DNA of 64,000 nucleotides, from positions 1,302,001 through 1,366,000 of the forward strand of contig JABMLP010000011.1 in the NCBI GenBank assembly GCA_013176395.1, given 5' to 3'. The notes under the pieces are model-generated. The model was given only the letters and a program-made list of their open reading frames with translations, ran no database searches and was not told where the DNA came from. The position numbers were made by a program, and so were the translations under genes. This DNA comes from Venturia oleaginea. Its lineage: Eukaryota > Ascomycota > Dothideomycetes > Venturiales > Venturiaceae. The stretch's first letter is position 1. Each line of letters opens with the position of its first letter. This document shows positions 9,517 to 20,397 of this stretch, in pieces.

Positions 9517-10616
9517 ATGGCGGCCTCATCTACCAATATCCTCGTCTTCGGCGCAACAGGTCTGATCGGAAAATACATCATCGAAGCTCTCATCAATGAG
9601 AAGTCCTCTTTTGGTAAGTTGATGTAAAGATGTTGGTGGTGGAAGCGCGGCGCAAACTAACAGCCACTCCAAAGGCACTCTCGGTATCTTCACTTCCCAA
9701 TCAACTCTCGACTCAAAAGCGCCCTACATCCAATTCCTCCGCTCCAATGGCGTCCAAATCCATGTCGGCGATGTCGCCAGCGAGAAAGATATCCTCGAAG
9801 CATACAAATCTTACGACACAATCATCTCCGCCTTCGGCCGCGCAGTAATCCAATCTCAAATCCCCCTCATCGCTCTCGCCGAACAGACACCCAATATCAA
9901 ACGTTTCTTCCCATCCGAATACGGGACAGACATCGAATACGGTCCCAAATCTGCCAATGAGAAACCTCACCAGCAGAAATTGAAGTTGAGGAAGTATGTT
10001 AGGGAGAATGTGAAGAGGGTCGAGGTTACTTATCTGGTTACGGGGCCGTATTTGGATGGATATATTGGGGCGCCGAATAGGGAAGACGCGAGGATGGGTG
10101 GGTTTGATTTCAAGAACAGGAAGGCGTATCTGCTGGGGAGTGGGAAGGAGAAGGTTGCTTTTACTACTATGGCTGAGTGGGTTCATGCATGCGTTAAGGA
10201 TGTTGATTGGGCGGAAGCTAACATGGTATAGCGTTGGAAGACTCCTTGTTGCAGCTGTGAAGAGTCCAGAGCAATCGAGGAACAAGGCCTTGATTGTGAA
10301 TTCGTTTACGGCCACACCGGATGAGGTATTCGCAGAGTATGAGAAGCAGACTGGAGCGAAGTGGGAAAAACAGTATATCTCGTTGGATCTGCTGAAGCAA
10401 TTGGAAGAGGAGGCCTGGGAGAAAGAGGTGCCATGGGCGACTGGTTTCACCCTGAAGAGGATTTGGACAGAGGGCGGTACACTTTATAAGAGCAGGGACA
10501 ATGAGGCAATTGGTTTCACGAAGCCTGATACTTTGGCTGATGCGGTGGCTAAGGCTATAAAAATGCAGAATGAGGCGGCTTCGAAGGTTGAGACTGCGGG
10601 CAGGCAAGCAGTGTAG
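9517..10616 (+). CDS. NmrA-like / isoflavone-reductase-like NAD(P)-binding protein
   Basis: Three exons (9517-9613, 9675-10176, 10232-10616) join to about 327 residues. The introns are 61 and 55 bp, the second with a GTGGGT donor and GCTAAC branch site. The N-terminus is a Rossmann fold nucleotide-binding loop, ILVFGATGLIGKYI (GxxGxxG). Further on are the motif NIKRFFPSEYGTD typical of the PCBER/isoflavone reductase branch and TYLVTGPYLDGYIG at the substrate side. Members of this group are cytosolic NADPH-dependent reductases or redox sensors; the substrate here cannot be predicted. The start is set by ATG in a CACC-ATGG context directly before the glycine loop. Confidence 0.9.
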
Positions 10617-11262
10617 TATGAATGATGATGTTCTGTGCCAGAAAAATTAGAGTTTCCCAATTGTCCCAGTGGGCTCATCATTTCAGTGCTATTTGAGCCG
10701 GTATGAGTTCATGATAATGGTATTTGCTTGGTGTCCTTTTGACTTGATAAGTAAATTGATGAAATCATGGCACTTCGTTTAGGCGTTACTGGAACTTCAT
10801 CGCTGCTGGCGTCCGTTTGAGAGCGGTGTATTGGAGTCAATCGAAGTCATTTGGAAGAAGATTTGCGACTGAACAAGGCCAACTCGATTTTATGGGTAAG
10901 CTGGGGAAAGAAAGTATTGCATTACGGATAAGAGCTCTATAGCCACTTGGCTAACCGGTCCCTCGCGAGATCGACACAGCAACAACTGTATGCCCAATGA
11001 AATGCCTTCTATTATCCGGAAATGCGAACGAGCCCAAATCGGATCCAGACTCCAGTATCACCCCGTTATCCAGTTTGCCACACATCTCAAATGCCCACAA
11101 GAACAATCAGCAGTAGACAAAGCGCAAATGAGAGGAAAGTCGGAGGAAGGCAAAGCCTACCAAGACAGTAGACGAAGTCATTTCATCGGGACAACTCCAA
11201 GGAGCGAACAGGTTGGTGATGGGAGAAGATCAGGAGATCACAGATTGCTCGAGCAAGAAGGA
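10617..11262. other. Intergenic, 646 bp between convergent genes
   Basis: 3' flanks of the NmrA-like gene and of the Hsp70-like gene. Nothing further was recognised. Confidence 0.4.
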
Positions 11263-13383
11263 TTAATTCTTGGAGAAGTCAACCTCGCGCTCGCCAATGA
11301 CACGGTTCTGAGTCTTCACTCTGAAGCGGAGGACTCCCTCTTTAGCTCCAAGCAGGACCTCGACCTCCAGGTCGAGCTTGACGATTTTCTTGTCATTGAC
11401 TCTCTTCGATGGAAATTTCTTCAGCGAGACGTTGGCCAAATTGACTGGCAATTGTCCAATGTAATCGCAGTCGGCGTCGTGTACGTACTCTGGTTGGTCT
11501 GTGGACGATGACGAGTACAATTTGAAGTTGTACACTGTTATGTTGCCTGGAGTCCAATTCAGAGTGACAGCAGTGGAGATGAACGTGTTTTCGTTTATGT
11601 CGGCGCCCTGGAACGATTATTAGCTAATACTGGATGAATACTGACAGTGATCACAGACCTTCGCAATCTGCCATAGCAAACGGTCATGGCATCTCTTGGA
11701 GTCATCGAACTCGTCATAGAACGCGAGATGCACGGGATCAACGCCTTCTCGAAAGGCAGGACCAAAGAAGAAGCCATAGTGACGCCGACAGCGTCGAAGA
11801 GAAGGCTTGATGTCGCCAAGGCCACGAAGTGCAGCACCTTTGACAATTGCTGCTTGCCTACATTAAGTGTCAGTCTTTGGGCGTTGCCATCTCCGAAACA
11901 CTTACGGATGTGGTGGACAAAGTAGAGTCAGGCCTCCATTTCCCTTGCACCAGAGCTGCAATGCGTCGTTGAGGTACTGCGAATCTCCAAAGCCCCCAAC
12001 AAGTATAATAGTCTGTCGTGATATTAGCTCAGTCGATTTTGCTGGGCGGTATCTCTGCGAACCTTAATCTTGGTGCCTTTGGGCATGGATCCGTTGCCGT
12101 CCACAATCTGCGACTCGAGAAGGTCGAGGATCTTGGAGATGGAGGGCTTGAAGAAACTCTCCATATTAGATCTATAGAGCGTCAGCAGTGGCTTATACAG
12201 TTGAAAACGAATAACAAACCTTGTGAACTTCACCATACACTCCTCTCCATCATAGTACTCTGAGTACGCCACATTCTTCATGACCAGTGGAACTTCAAAC
12301 TTCATCTGCGCATTTCTCTGGCCTCCAAAGTCGCGCTTGAGAGACTCGAACTCTTTCATAAACCTTGAGCCAGGTCCCTTCTTCTTAGCCGGGAGCTTGT
12401 CAAAGTCTTGGCCAAATCTGCAGGACATCCAGTGGTGGAATTGCCGGTCAATGAAGGTACTACCAACCTTCCCACCGTGGCCCGCGACGAGTTCCTCAAA
12501 CTCTAGCTGAGGTCGCGTAGCTTTGATGAGATAAGTGTTGATATCGACGGTACCGCCACCACAATCGCACACGAGGACTACAAGTAAATGATTAGTAGTA
12601 TTTCTTGATGAGAAGGCCAGTGCAGGACCTACTGCCATCTCCTTCTCGGATTTGGTGATGGGCTCCATCAATATTGAGGCCACTCAAAGTAGCGACTGCT
12701 GCTGCTTCGGGCTCTGTGATCATGAAGATTTCATCATTTTTTCGAGCGCCAAATCCAGCTCTAGTCGCAACGTCTTTGGTCGACTGCTTGGCCTCGTCGG
12801 ACCAGGTTGCAGGAACAGTGACCCAAAACTCAATAGGAGTGATCTTGATTACAGCAGTACCCCAAATGCGCTCTAGTTCTGTCATGGTGTACTCTTGGAT
12901 ACCTTTCAGGTAATCAGCGCAGACATCGGTGGCTGTCTTTCCGTATGGCAGTTTCATGATTCCCTGGACAGAAGTCACGGAGACCTTGCTGGATTCGTCG
13001 ACCAAGGTGTCGTGGTCGAATTTCGTGGCTTTGGACTTATCGTCAAGCAGTAGCTTCATCCAAGAGTAGGATTTCATTCCAGGTGTAACTTGATAGCCCC
13101 AAATCTCCGTCTTGCCTCGAGCCTTAGCTTTGTCGAGACCTTCCATGTTTTCGAAACGGTAGGCGATTTTAGACGGAGTCTTCCAGACTTCGTCGAATTC
13201 CTTGGATGGACCCGGCCAATTCTGGATAACTTGAATGTCCTCAAGCTTGGACTTGGTTGAGTCGACATGGCTCACGCCTGTCTAGTGTCAGTTATGAACT
13301 CCGAAACGCATAGCTGAAGTGAGCTCACCAGTAAATGTCGTGCCAAAGTCGACACCGACGATAAAGCGATGTCTTGAAGTCAT
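11263..13383 (-). CDS. Hsp70-like ATPase-domain protein (HSPA12 type)
   Basis: Seven exons rebuild a 605-residue protein: 13329-13383, 12633-13277, 12220-12577, 12063-12171, 11906-12012, 11659-11857 and 11263-11607. The introns are 48-55 bp with good branch sites. The actin-like ATPase landmarks are present: phosphate-1 loop VGVDFGTTFTGVSH at the N-terminus, phosphate-2 motif CDCGGGTVDI, and adenosine motif LVGGFGDSQYL. There is no canonical EEVD tail and no usual substrate-binding lid. The C-terminus is instead a short beta-rich region (YNFKLYSSSS and onward). This is the divergent HSPA12-like group that has expanded in filamentous fungi; its clients are unknown. It is transcribed away from the coiled-coil gene, with 238 bp between the start codons. 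Confidence 0.9.
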
Positions 13384-13506
13384 CCAAGCGGCGTACAGCT
13401 TTGTTAAAGCCGAAAACAATGTCGGAGGTGAAAGAGTTTTGACAAAAGGTGAAGAACTGTGGGTCTTGGCGACGCGTGATAGTCACTTCAGAGTCATAAT
13501 AACGCG

Positions 13507-13537
<31 letters not shown>

Positions 13538-13621
13538 GCTGTTGTTGTTGATTGCGCTAGTGAAGTCAACCCATAGCAAGCTTTTCAGTCACAAAAACAC
13601 CTACTCTCTTGCCCACTAACC
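13384..13621. promoter_or_regulatory. Shared bidirectional promoter of the Hsp70-like/coiled-coil pair
   Basis: A 238-bp gap separates the two start codons, so both genes must be driven from it. It contains a (GTT)n tract and little else that I can name. Confidence 0.6.
13508..13550. repeat. (GTT)n microsatellite, about 14 units
   Basis: An almost pure GTT repeat with one GCT interruption lies in the shared promoter. Length polymorphism between strains would be expected. Confidence 0.95.
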
Positions 13622-15108
13622 ATGACGGGAAAGCTTTACACTATCCGCAATCGTTTCTTCGGAGAGATGGGATCAAGCTCTTCCAAAGACACGCCAAAAG
13701 CCAGCCAAAACACAACCGACGAAGAAAAGATCACCGTAATATCCAACAACATGAAGGTCCGAACCTCCTCTCAGCTGGCACACAACAGCGTCGCGCTTTC
13801 CGACCAGAACGATAACCACAAGAACGACGATCCTCCAAACTCACGCCAGACGCGATCGCAGACACAGCAAGAGACTGTAGCCAGTCTTCAAGAGAAAATC
13901 CAGCAGCTCGAGCAGCTCAGAAAGGGTGCTCGAGAACAGTTCAGGATTGAAGAGAGAGACGGTATATATGCGGAGTTACAAGAATACGTCCAACAGGAAC
14001 GAGCTCACGAGCGCCAAAAGTTTCTCAGTCATTATCAAAATGAACGGGGCATTCGGGAGGCGACCCACAAGGACCAAGAAAAGCAGATCCGAAACCAAGA
14101 GGGCGCTATCACGAAGCTTCGAAAAAAGCTTCAAAAACAAGAGAGTATTATCCGCCAGACCCAGGAAGCCACATTTCGAATGGGCGAGCAGGCAGGCTGG
14201 ACTCCAGAGCCGGACTCGGTAACGGGAGATGAGCTGAGACGTCTGGAAACACTAATCCGCGACTTCAGCAAGACCTTTGCAATCTTAACCGTGGGAGAAA
14301 TTCCATTGAACAAGATGTTAAACGGCATGCTGCCACGCGAGGGTGAAATCTTGACGAATTCAGGCTGGGAAGCTCTAGCAATGCAGCGACGCGTCAGAAC
14401 GGCTCCTTGGCTCCTCTTGTCAGCTTGGTTGAATCGTTTCATCTGTAGCGAGATCTTAGCAGCGCCATTCTATTTCTTGGAAGAATTGTTGGACAGACAT
14501 CACGCAGACGTCCGTGTCTTGGAGTTGTTCAATGTACTTGAGTGTGGTAAGTGAAGTCATCTATCAAAGTCTGAGACGAAATTTGCTAACACATTCCAGT
14601 CCACGGAAAAGACTCCAGAGAGGTCAACACTGCTCGCTCCGAACTGCTCCGACTTATCTACCCACTACACACCGAACAGCCTTCGAAGAACATGCTCGCA
14701 TTGAAGGACCAAGTACCTGCTGCGGAAGCCAAGGCGCGCAAGTCTTTGGCTAAAATCTTCATCATGCATGCTGCACCCTTGTTTGTCGATATCAGAGCCA
14801 CAGATATGCACCACAAGCTCCTGGAGATATTGAGCAAGGCTTGCCAAATCTCAATGCAATTGGGAACACAGCGAAGTGGTATCCAATGCGATGGCCTCCA
14901 AGTTCTTCCTCCGACATTTAGTAATGGATCGAGCGAGACAGAAGCACATCATCTTCACAATGCTGAGCTGGAGGACGATGAGAATGGCTTGGATGGTAAG
15001 CCAATACTCTTGGTTACACAGCCAGCAATCATTGCTATCGGCAGAAGTGACGGCTCCGACTATTCCGCTCGACGAGTCCTCAAGAAGGCAATTGTGTGGA
15101 TGGGCTAG
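13622..15108 (+). CDS. Coiled-coil protein of unknown function
   Basis: Two exons (13622-14546 and 14600-15108) with a 53-bp intron (GTAAGT donor, GCTAAC branch, CCAG acceptor) give about 477 residues. The N-terminal 75 residues are polar and probably disordered. Residues from about 85 to 195 form a strong heptad-like coiled coil rich in Q, E, K and R (SLQEKIQQLEQLRKG, then ITKLRKKLQKQESI). The C-terminal half is globular and helical, with aromatic and leucine segments (WLLLSAWLNRFICSEI). No catalytic motif is visible. Its divergent arrangement with the Hsp70-like gene suggests co-expression and perhaps a physical partnership; that is inference only. Confidence 0.75.
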
Positions 15109-16590
15109 AAAACTGGCACTCGGACGACGCGTCAGCTAGAATTACCACAATCCAGTCCCGCCTCCCTTCTAAGTCTCCCTTCTTCCACGCTCTTCCCAAT
15201 GCTGTTTGTTGACTTTCTCAGTTATGTCTCTCTCGACTCAAGAGATCTACTTTCGCACAATGCATTGTGTCCATCCACGTTCCCTTCATGATGTTGTTTT
15301 CGTCGGAAATGGTTGTATTACTCTCTCTGTGCGGCATGGTTGTCTTGCGTGGTGTCATGGGCTGAAGGTTGTTCAGAACGTTGGAAGAACGATTCGTCTG
15401 CTTGGGCAGCGACGGTAACATCGGACACTGGGGATGATTACAATGCTCCAGTCTTATAATGAGTGCCAAAATACCAGGGCACCTTTCCTATAGAGAATGA
15501 TAAGCCAATTATCGCAGTCTGAATACTAAGGTGGCCTGAAGCCTAGCCATAGTTGATGAACTGCCACAGCACCCTTGCTTCCAGCTAGGATTGTCGCGTT
15601 CCAGATCCCCATCCTTGAACTAAGGAGTGCCCTTGCTCTTGACTTCCGTATATATAAGGCTTTGCAACTTTTCGGTGCGCATCCGAAGAATGGAATTCAG
15701 CTACAAACTGCAACGAGACAGCACTCACAAGGTAGCACCTAAGCATTTCCGATTCCGTACCATAAATTAAAGAGGTCGTCTTGCGTCGGATATCATGCTA
15801 GTTAGTCGTCCGTCCCCAGTCACGAAAGCTGACCGATTCCGGGTCGACGGCAGGATTGATGCCTTTCCGATATTTCGAAAATTGAGTCGATGGGGTCTTG
15901 CCGACAACAAATTCGAGTTTAAACAAGGATGCAAGGATTCTGCCTCTAAGTCATTAAGGGTAGGGAAGGGCGCACTGGATTGATTGCTTCGCTGTATACA
16001 CTGTAAGATGGGTTTTGACATTGCTTTAGAAAGCCAGCATGAACAGAAATCACAAATCCTTCTTTCTGAAGACTTGATCAGGATGAAAGATCGAGGAGTC
16101 CAATCGTCGATGAAGGATCAGAGGTAGTGGGAAATTTCCGTGAGAGGAAAAGCTTGTCCGGATCTCAAAGTTTGTGATTGCTGGATACTTATTAGGTATA
16201 ATGGAGAAGACGAGAAACAGTGATGAATGACAGAGTCGCGATGGCATTGATTGAGGTGAGTGTCGTGAAGATGGGTGAAGAGTTGAGGTTGAAGAAGATC
16301 CGAGTCGGGAGATTCTCGGGCCGCTTTCAGAAACAACTTTTCGTCCCCTTTCCTCCTTCCCGCCATTTTCTTTACCACACATTCTCTGTAATAACTCTAA
16401 CTTCTTCATCGGGATTCATACTTTTTTTTGTGTACGCCAAGATATAAAATTATTCGTTCATCGACCACATTCGATCATACGTGGTAGGATCCTTTAGAAA
16501 TCCCGTGCTTGATGAAGATCTAATTTCTAACTTAGCCAATGCATAGTGTTAGGAGGTATAGATCCTTTCTTTCCAATCAAGAAGATAGGA
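15109..16590. other. Intergenic, 1.5 kb
   Basis: Only short frames without family features were seen on either strand. The region ends at the left terminus of the Tc1/mariner-type element. Confidence 0.4.
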
Positions 16591-16644
16591 CACAGGGTTC
16601 CTCAAATCTGACTGCGCAGGGCGCTTGGACCCACCATCCCATCT
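16591..16644. repeat. Left terminal inverted repeat, 54 bp
   Basis: Begins CACAGGGTTCCTCAAATCTG and is matched in inverse orientation at 17954-18007 with one mismatch (T versus C at repeat position 36). Confidence 0.93.
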
Positions 16645-16689
16645 CAATTTCCACGTATACACCAACTTATCGCTCAGTTTACCACCACC

Positions 16690-17928
16690 ATGGCGCCTAG
16701 AACACCCAAAAGAAAGACTGCAAGGCGAGAATATGATACCACGAAGAGAATGCGATTTTTCCAGGCCTGGGATTGCAAGAATGAGGCCGACGGCGTCGGT
16801 ACAATCGCATACCTCCCTGAAATCAATATACCAACTTCTACCGCACGTAGTTGGCTTAAACTACGAGAACTTATTGGTGATGCAGCATTCAGATCACAGA
16901 GAAAGAGCAGTTGCATCATAGGGCGGCCTACCAAAGTATCTGCTTCAGATCTTACCCGCCTTACGAACCAAGATGACCCCATACACGAAAAAGGCTGGCA
17001 GGAACAAGCCAATTCCTGCCCCGGCAAGCCTTCCGCAAAGACATTACAGCGTCACGTATACAATGCAGGGGCTAGGCGATTCAAGAAGCGTTATCAGAAG
17101 CAGATATCCCAGGCAAATCGGCCAAAGAGGGTTGAATACGGTAAAGAACACGAGAAAAAGACCATACTAGGCTTCTGGAGTTGGATTTGGTTCACAGATG
17201 AAGCCCATTTTCAGTCAAAAGAACTCGCCAATGCACTTGAATATGAGCTACGCTTTCCAGGGCAAGAGAGAGGTGTCAATGAGGAGCTAGAAGGCGTTTT
17301 GGATGTCACTATTCACGTCGCCGGCGGCATCTCATACAACAAGAAAGGAAACCTCATATTCTACAAGGATCCGGCTGAGCCATCAGAGAAGGTCCGTAGG
17401 CAAGTCAAGCAGCCTAAACAACTCAAATACGAGCTGGATTCAGTGTACCAAGCCCGGCTGAAGGTCTGGCAAGACCCTAAGGCAAAGGAGGACGAAACAC
17501 CAAAAGGAAACTGCATGAGACAAGTTTTCTACGCCAAAAAGATACTGCCGCAACACATTGAAGCTATTCAGGCCTTGGAGAAGCGTCACCAGCGCAAATA
17601 CTGGCTTCAAGAGGATGGTGATCCTTCTCACGGAATCAAGTCACCTAACAGTGACCCTGCAGTCATAAAAAGAGAAGCAGACCTTCTATTACTTATTCAC
17701 TCTCCTCAATCATGTGATCTCAATCCCATTGAGTCTTGTTGGAACATCATTAAGCCCAGATTAGCTGGCAGGAGGTGGTCGTCGGTGGCTCATTTCAAGG
17801 CTGAAATCCAGGCAGAATGGGACAAGATAACGCTCACAATGACACGGGAAAGGATCAGAGAGATGCCAGAGAGATGTAAGATGATTCAGCAAAAACCAGA
17901 GATCCATTGCAAGTCAAACGTGTGGTAA
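16690..17928 (+). CDS. Tc1/mariner-type DDE transposase
   Basis: A single open frame of 412 residues starts 45 bp inside the left inverted repeat. A basic N-terminus (MAPRTPKRKTARREY) precedes a helix-turn-helix-like segment (STARSWLKLRELIG) and the R-K rich linker. The catalytic triad is visible in WFTDEAHF (Asp170), LQEDGDPSHG (Asp309) and CDLNPIESCWNIIKPRL (Glu348 as the third acid). Full length, all three acids and well-matched termini suggest a recently active copy. Its codons have no stops, unlike the other mariner element at 55-56 kb. Confidence 0.92.
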   Translation: MAPRTPKRKTARREYDTTKRMRFFQAWDCKNEADGVGTIAYLPEINIPTSTARSWLKLRELIGDAAFRSQRKSSCIIGRPTKVSASDLTRLTNQDDPIHEKGWQEQANSCPGKPSAKTLQRHVYNAGARRFKKRYQKQISQANRPKRVEYGKEHEKKTILGFWSWIWFTDEAHFQSKELANALEYELRFPGQERGVNEELEGVLDVTIHVAGGISYNKKGNLIFYKDPAEPSEKVRRQVKQPKQLKYELDSVYQARLKVWQDPKAKEDETPKGNCMRQVFYAKKILPQHIEAIQALEKRHQRKYWLQEDGDPSHGIKSPNSDPAVIKREADLLLLIHSPQSCDLNPIESCWNIIKPRLAGRRWSSVAHFKAEIQAEWDKITLTMTRERIREMPERCKMIQQKPEIHCKSNVW

Positions 17929-17953
17929 ATAGCATAATACATTCAAGTTCAAA

Positions 17954-18007
17954 AGATGGGATGGTGGGTCCGAGCGCCCTGCGCAGTCAGATTTGAGGAA
18001 CCCTGTG
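17954..18007. repeat. Right terminal inverted repeat, 54 bp
   Basis: Inverse complement of the left terminus, ending TTGAGGAACCCTGTG on the plus strand. Confidence 0.93.
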
Positions 18008-18392
18008 GGAAGTCTCAATAGTGCGGTTAGTAGAAGTCGCATCACTCATGTTCATCAACGATCCGACACAAGGTTAATATCCACTCGCTATGCATGACCC
18101 CACCGTATTGGCAAGCGAAATCATGTGATCCAAAAGGAAATATCTTTTTCCATTTCCGCCTCCTTACCTTCCTCAGAACATTATCATTCATCGATTCGAG
18201 CGTATTCACTGCCGACTGTAGTCAGATGGTGCGAGTATTGGAGCGGTACTTATGTCTTTGCCAGGGAATGCAGTTAAGATGATACATACTAGTAACCGAT
18301 GCAGCTAACCCAGGAAATTTGCAACAACCCAATGCCTTCCGTTCGCAGCAAACTCTCTTGTTCCTTGACTTCTTTCGTTTTCCAATACCACA

Positions 18393-19265
18393 ATGCTGAA
18401 CTTCAGCCAACCCGCCAATCAACCACAAACTTGCAGAGAACGAAAGCATAGCAGCGCCCCTCTTCTACCCATTCGCAAGTTACTAGCCACTACCAGATTC
18501 TTTGAGCCTTTGATGGGATTGAAATCACCCCAAGCCGCGCTGCCAGAGAACGAAAGAACCAGAGGTCAACCAGCATCCAATGACAAGATGCCACGCACTT
18601 CGCACAACAACTCGGACGCGACTACCAGAACGCCGCCAAGCGCCAAAATGCTTAGTCCCTCGCAGACTACTCCAGCCAACCCCATAGAAAGGCCTGCACT
18701 CGAAAGTCGCTGCAAACCCGATCATTCATCCGAACTTCGACGAACAGTCTACCCAGGCGGCAGAACAAAAACAGAGATAACGTTCTCGCTTTCAGGCCGG
18801 CCTCTGGGCGCTCACGCATTCACTCGCACTGGAAGGAGAGTCGCCTGGGCCGAAACAACAACCCGAAAAGGATCTCGCATCACCAAAGTTTCAAAGCCCA
18901 CAGCGATGAGATTCAATGGAAAGATGATGCCAGTCAACGAATTCACCGCCTCAAACGTCATTTTACGTCCTAAGTATCGATACGGCCGTTCTGTCAGATC
19001 ATCCGCATTGGCTCTTTCTTTGTATGCTGCCGTACTAGCTTTTGCAGCTTTCGGCAGCTACACAGTGGCCTCCCTCGACTTGGAACTCCGGCAATTGAGA
19101 TCTCTCAAACAACACCAGGAGGTCACCATCGACCTGTTACAAAACAGGCTAAGGAATGTTCAGAGAGTGGTGGAAGAGGAGTTGAGGGGGACTAACAGCA
19201 CTATGTCTGTTCTTGTTGCTATCAGCAATGTGCTATCTTGGGCTGTTGGAAATGTTACTAGTTGA
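18393..19265 (+). CDS. Single-pass membrane protein of unknown function
   Basis: A single-exon frame of 290 residues. The first 190 residues are polar, basic and Ser/Thr/Pro-rich, probably disordered. A hydrophobic helix at about 206-224 (ALALSLYAAVLAFAAFGSY) is followed by a coiled-coil-like stretch (LDLELRQLRSLKQHQEVTI) and an NST glycosylation sequon. This fits an anchored protein with a long cytoplasmic tail and a short outer coiled coil. No family was recognised. Later Met codons at residues 41 or 66 could also be starts. It lies about 390 bp downstream of the transposon. Confidence 0.5.
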   Translation: MLNFSQPANQPQTCRERKHSSAPLLPIRKLLATTRFFEPLMGLKSPQAALPENERTRGQPASNDKMPRTSHNNSDATTRTPPSAKMLSPSQTTPANPIERPALESRCKPDHSSELRRTVYPGGRTKTEITFSLSGRPLGAHAFTRTGRRVAWAETTTRKGSRITKVSKPTAMRFNGKMMPVNEFTASNVILRPKYRYGRSVRSSALALSLYAAVLAFAAFGSYTVASLDLELRQLRSLKQHQEVTIDLLQNRLRNVQRVVEEELRGTNSTMSVLVAISNVLSWAVGNVTS

Positions 19266-19787
19266 CACTTACCCGACAGGGACTAGTGCTTGTTGTATTG
19301 ACTGCTGAAGATATCATTTCGAAAATGCTGTGGTCTTTTGTAATGTCAAGAAGCCTATATCGATTCCACATTCAGTCCCATATAAGTGTGACTACGCCTG
19401 AAGTAATCAAAAAAGTGTTCGTCTGTAATCCCGGACCCTCATGACGTTCATTCTGGTCGCTTATTATGTCACTGATCCATCATCCCTTTCAAGATCCCGT
19501 TCTTTGGTCAAGATTGTTAATCTCATCAACTCTATTGGTAGATATCAAGTTGCCCATTCGTGTGTAATACTCACACAATCTCAAAGTAACCTAAACGTGA
19601 AAACCATGATACCGACATTAGACTTGATCGAGTGTCAAAACATCATTACTAAAACATGCGAGAAGAGTATATACATTTGAATCATAAGCTATCCCTTCCA
19701 CAACAGCTAGAACTGTTTGCATGTCAACCAAAGCATTTAACTTACAAATAAACATTAAGATTACCACAAATCCGCACCCACGATACC
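19266..19787. other. Intergenic, 522 bp
   Basis: Short plus-strand frames only. One reads ISKMLWSFV, which resembles ITKMLWTFV encoded at about 21580. The likeness is too short to interpret. Confidence 0.35.
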
Positions 19788-20397
19788 CTAAGCCAATTGC
19801 CCTCTAACCGCGCCCTGAACATAAGCCATAACATGGGTATCAGTGAAGAAATTGGCTGGGTTGGCCTCAATCTGAGCAACCCTGAAGCCAGTACCAGTAT
19901 CAACGCCACTGGCATTGATACCAGTGCGGAAGGGACCAGTAAGACATCCAACGCTGCGACGAATGTTGTCGTCGCCAATGGCGTTAGGAATGGCGATGCG
20001 TGGTGGGCCGGCGAAGCCTTTGTTGGCTTGGTGAATGTGTGTTGCTGTCAAGGCTAGGGATCGATATGGTCCTTTGACACCTTTGAGCGTGATGTTCTGG
20101 TAGTGATGTTAATTACGATGTTTTGGTCAATGACAAAGGAGGACGAACGTAGCAGATGACATCCAGCTGGCTGTTGATTCCGTAGTTGAAGTAGCCGATG
20201 GCGCCTGGCTGGCCAGGAACTGGTGAGCCAGTGGTGTTGATTACTTCATTTGGGTTGGCGATGACTGTGTAGGTTGAGGTGAAGTAGAAGGGCGATGGAG
20301 GAGCTGGTTTTCCGCTATCATAATTATATTTGTGCCAGCTTGGTGCTGCGAGGGCGGAGGTCGCAAGGAGAGCGGAGGTGAGAGCGGTGAAATGCAT
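19788..20397 (-). CDS. Secreted CHRD-domain protein
   Basis: Two exons (20149-20397 and 19788-20096, intron 52 bp) encode 185 residues. The start is placed at MHFTALTSALLATSALA, a clean signal peptide, and not at an earlier in-frame Met that lacks one. The mature part contains SPFYFTSTYTVIANPNEVI, then ATHIHQANKGFAGPPRIAIP and FRVAQIEANPANFFTDTHV. This is the CHRD-like pattern (His in HIHxA, then xxNPxxFFxxxH near the end) seen in small secreted fungal proteins. The biochemical role of the domain in fungi is unclear. Confidence 0.8.

Larger units (their letters stand above)
16591..18007 (+). mobile_element. Tc1/mariner-superfamily DNA transposon, apparently intact
   Basis: A 1,417-bp element with 54-bp terminal inverted repeats that differ at one position. 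It contains one uninterrupted transposase gene with no intron. Unlike a standard mariner insertion, the bases outside the repeats are not TA. Both flanks show GGA (16588-16590 and 18008-18010). Confidence 0.9.

Noticed and set aside
13325..13579. Frames encoding poly-Asn or poly-Val in the Hsp70/coiled-coil promoter
   Set aside because: They are produced by the GTT microsatellite and overlap the first exon of the Hsp70-like gene.
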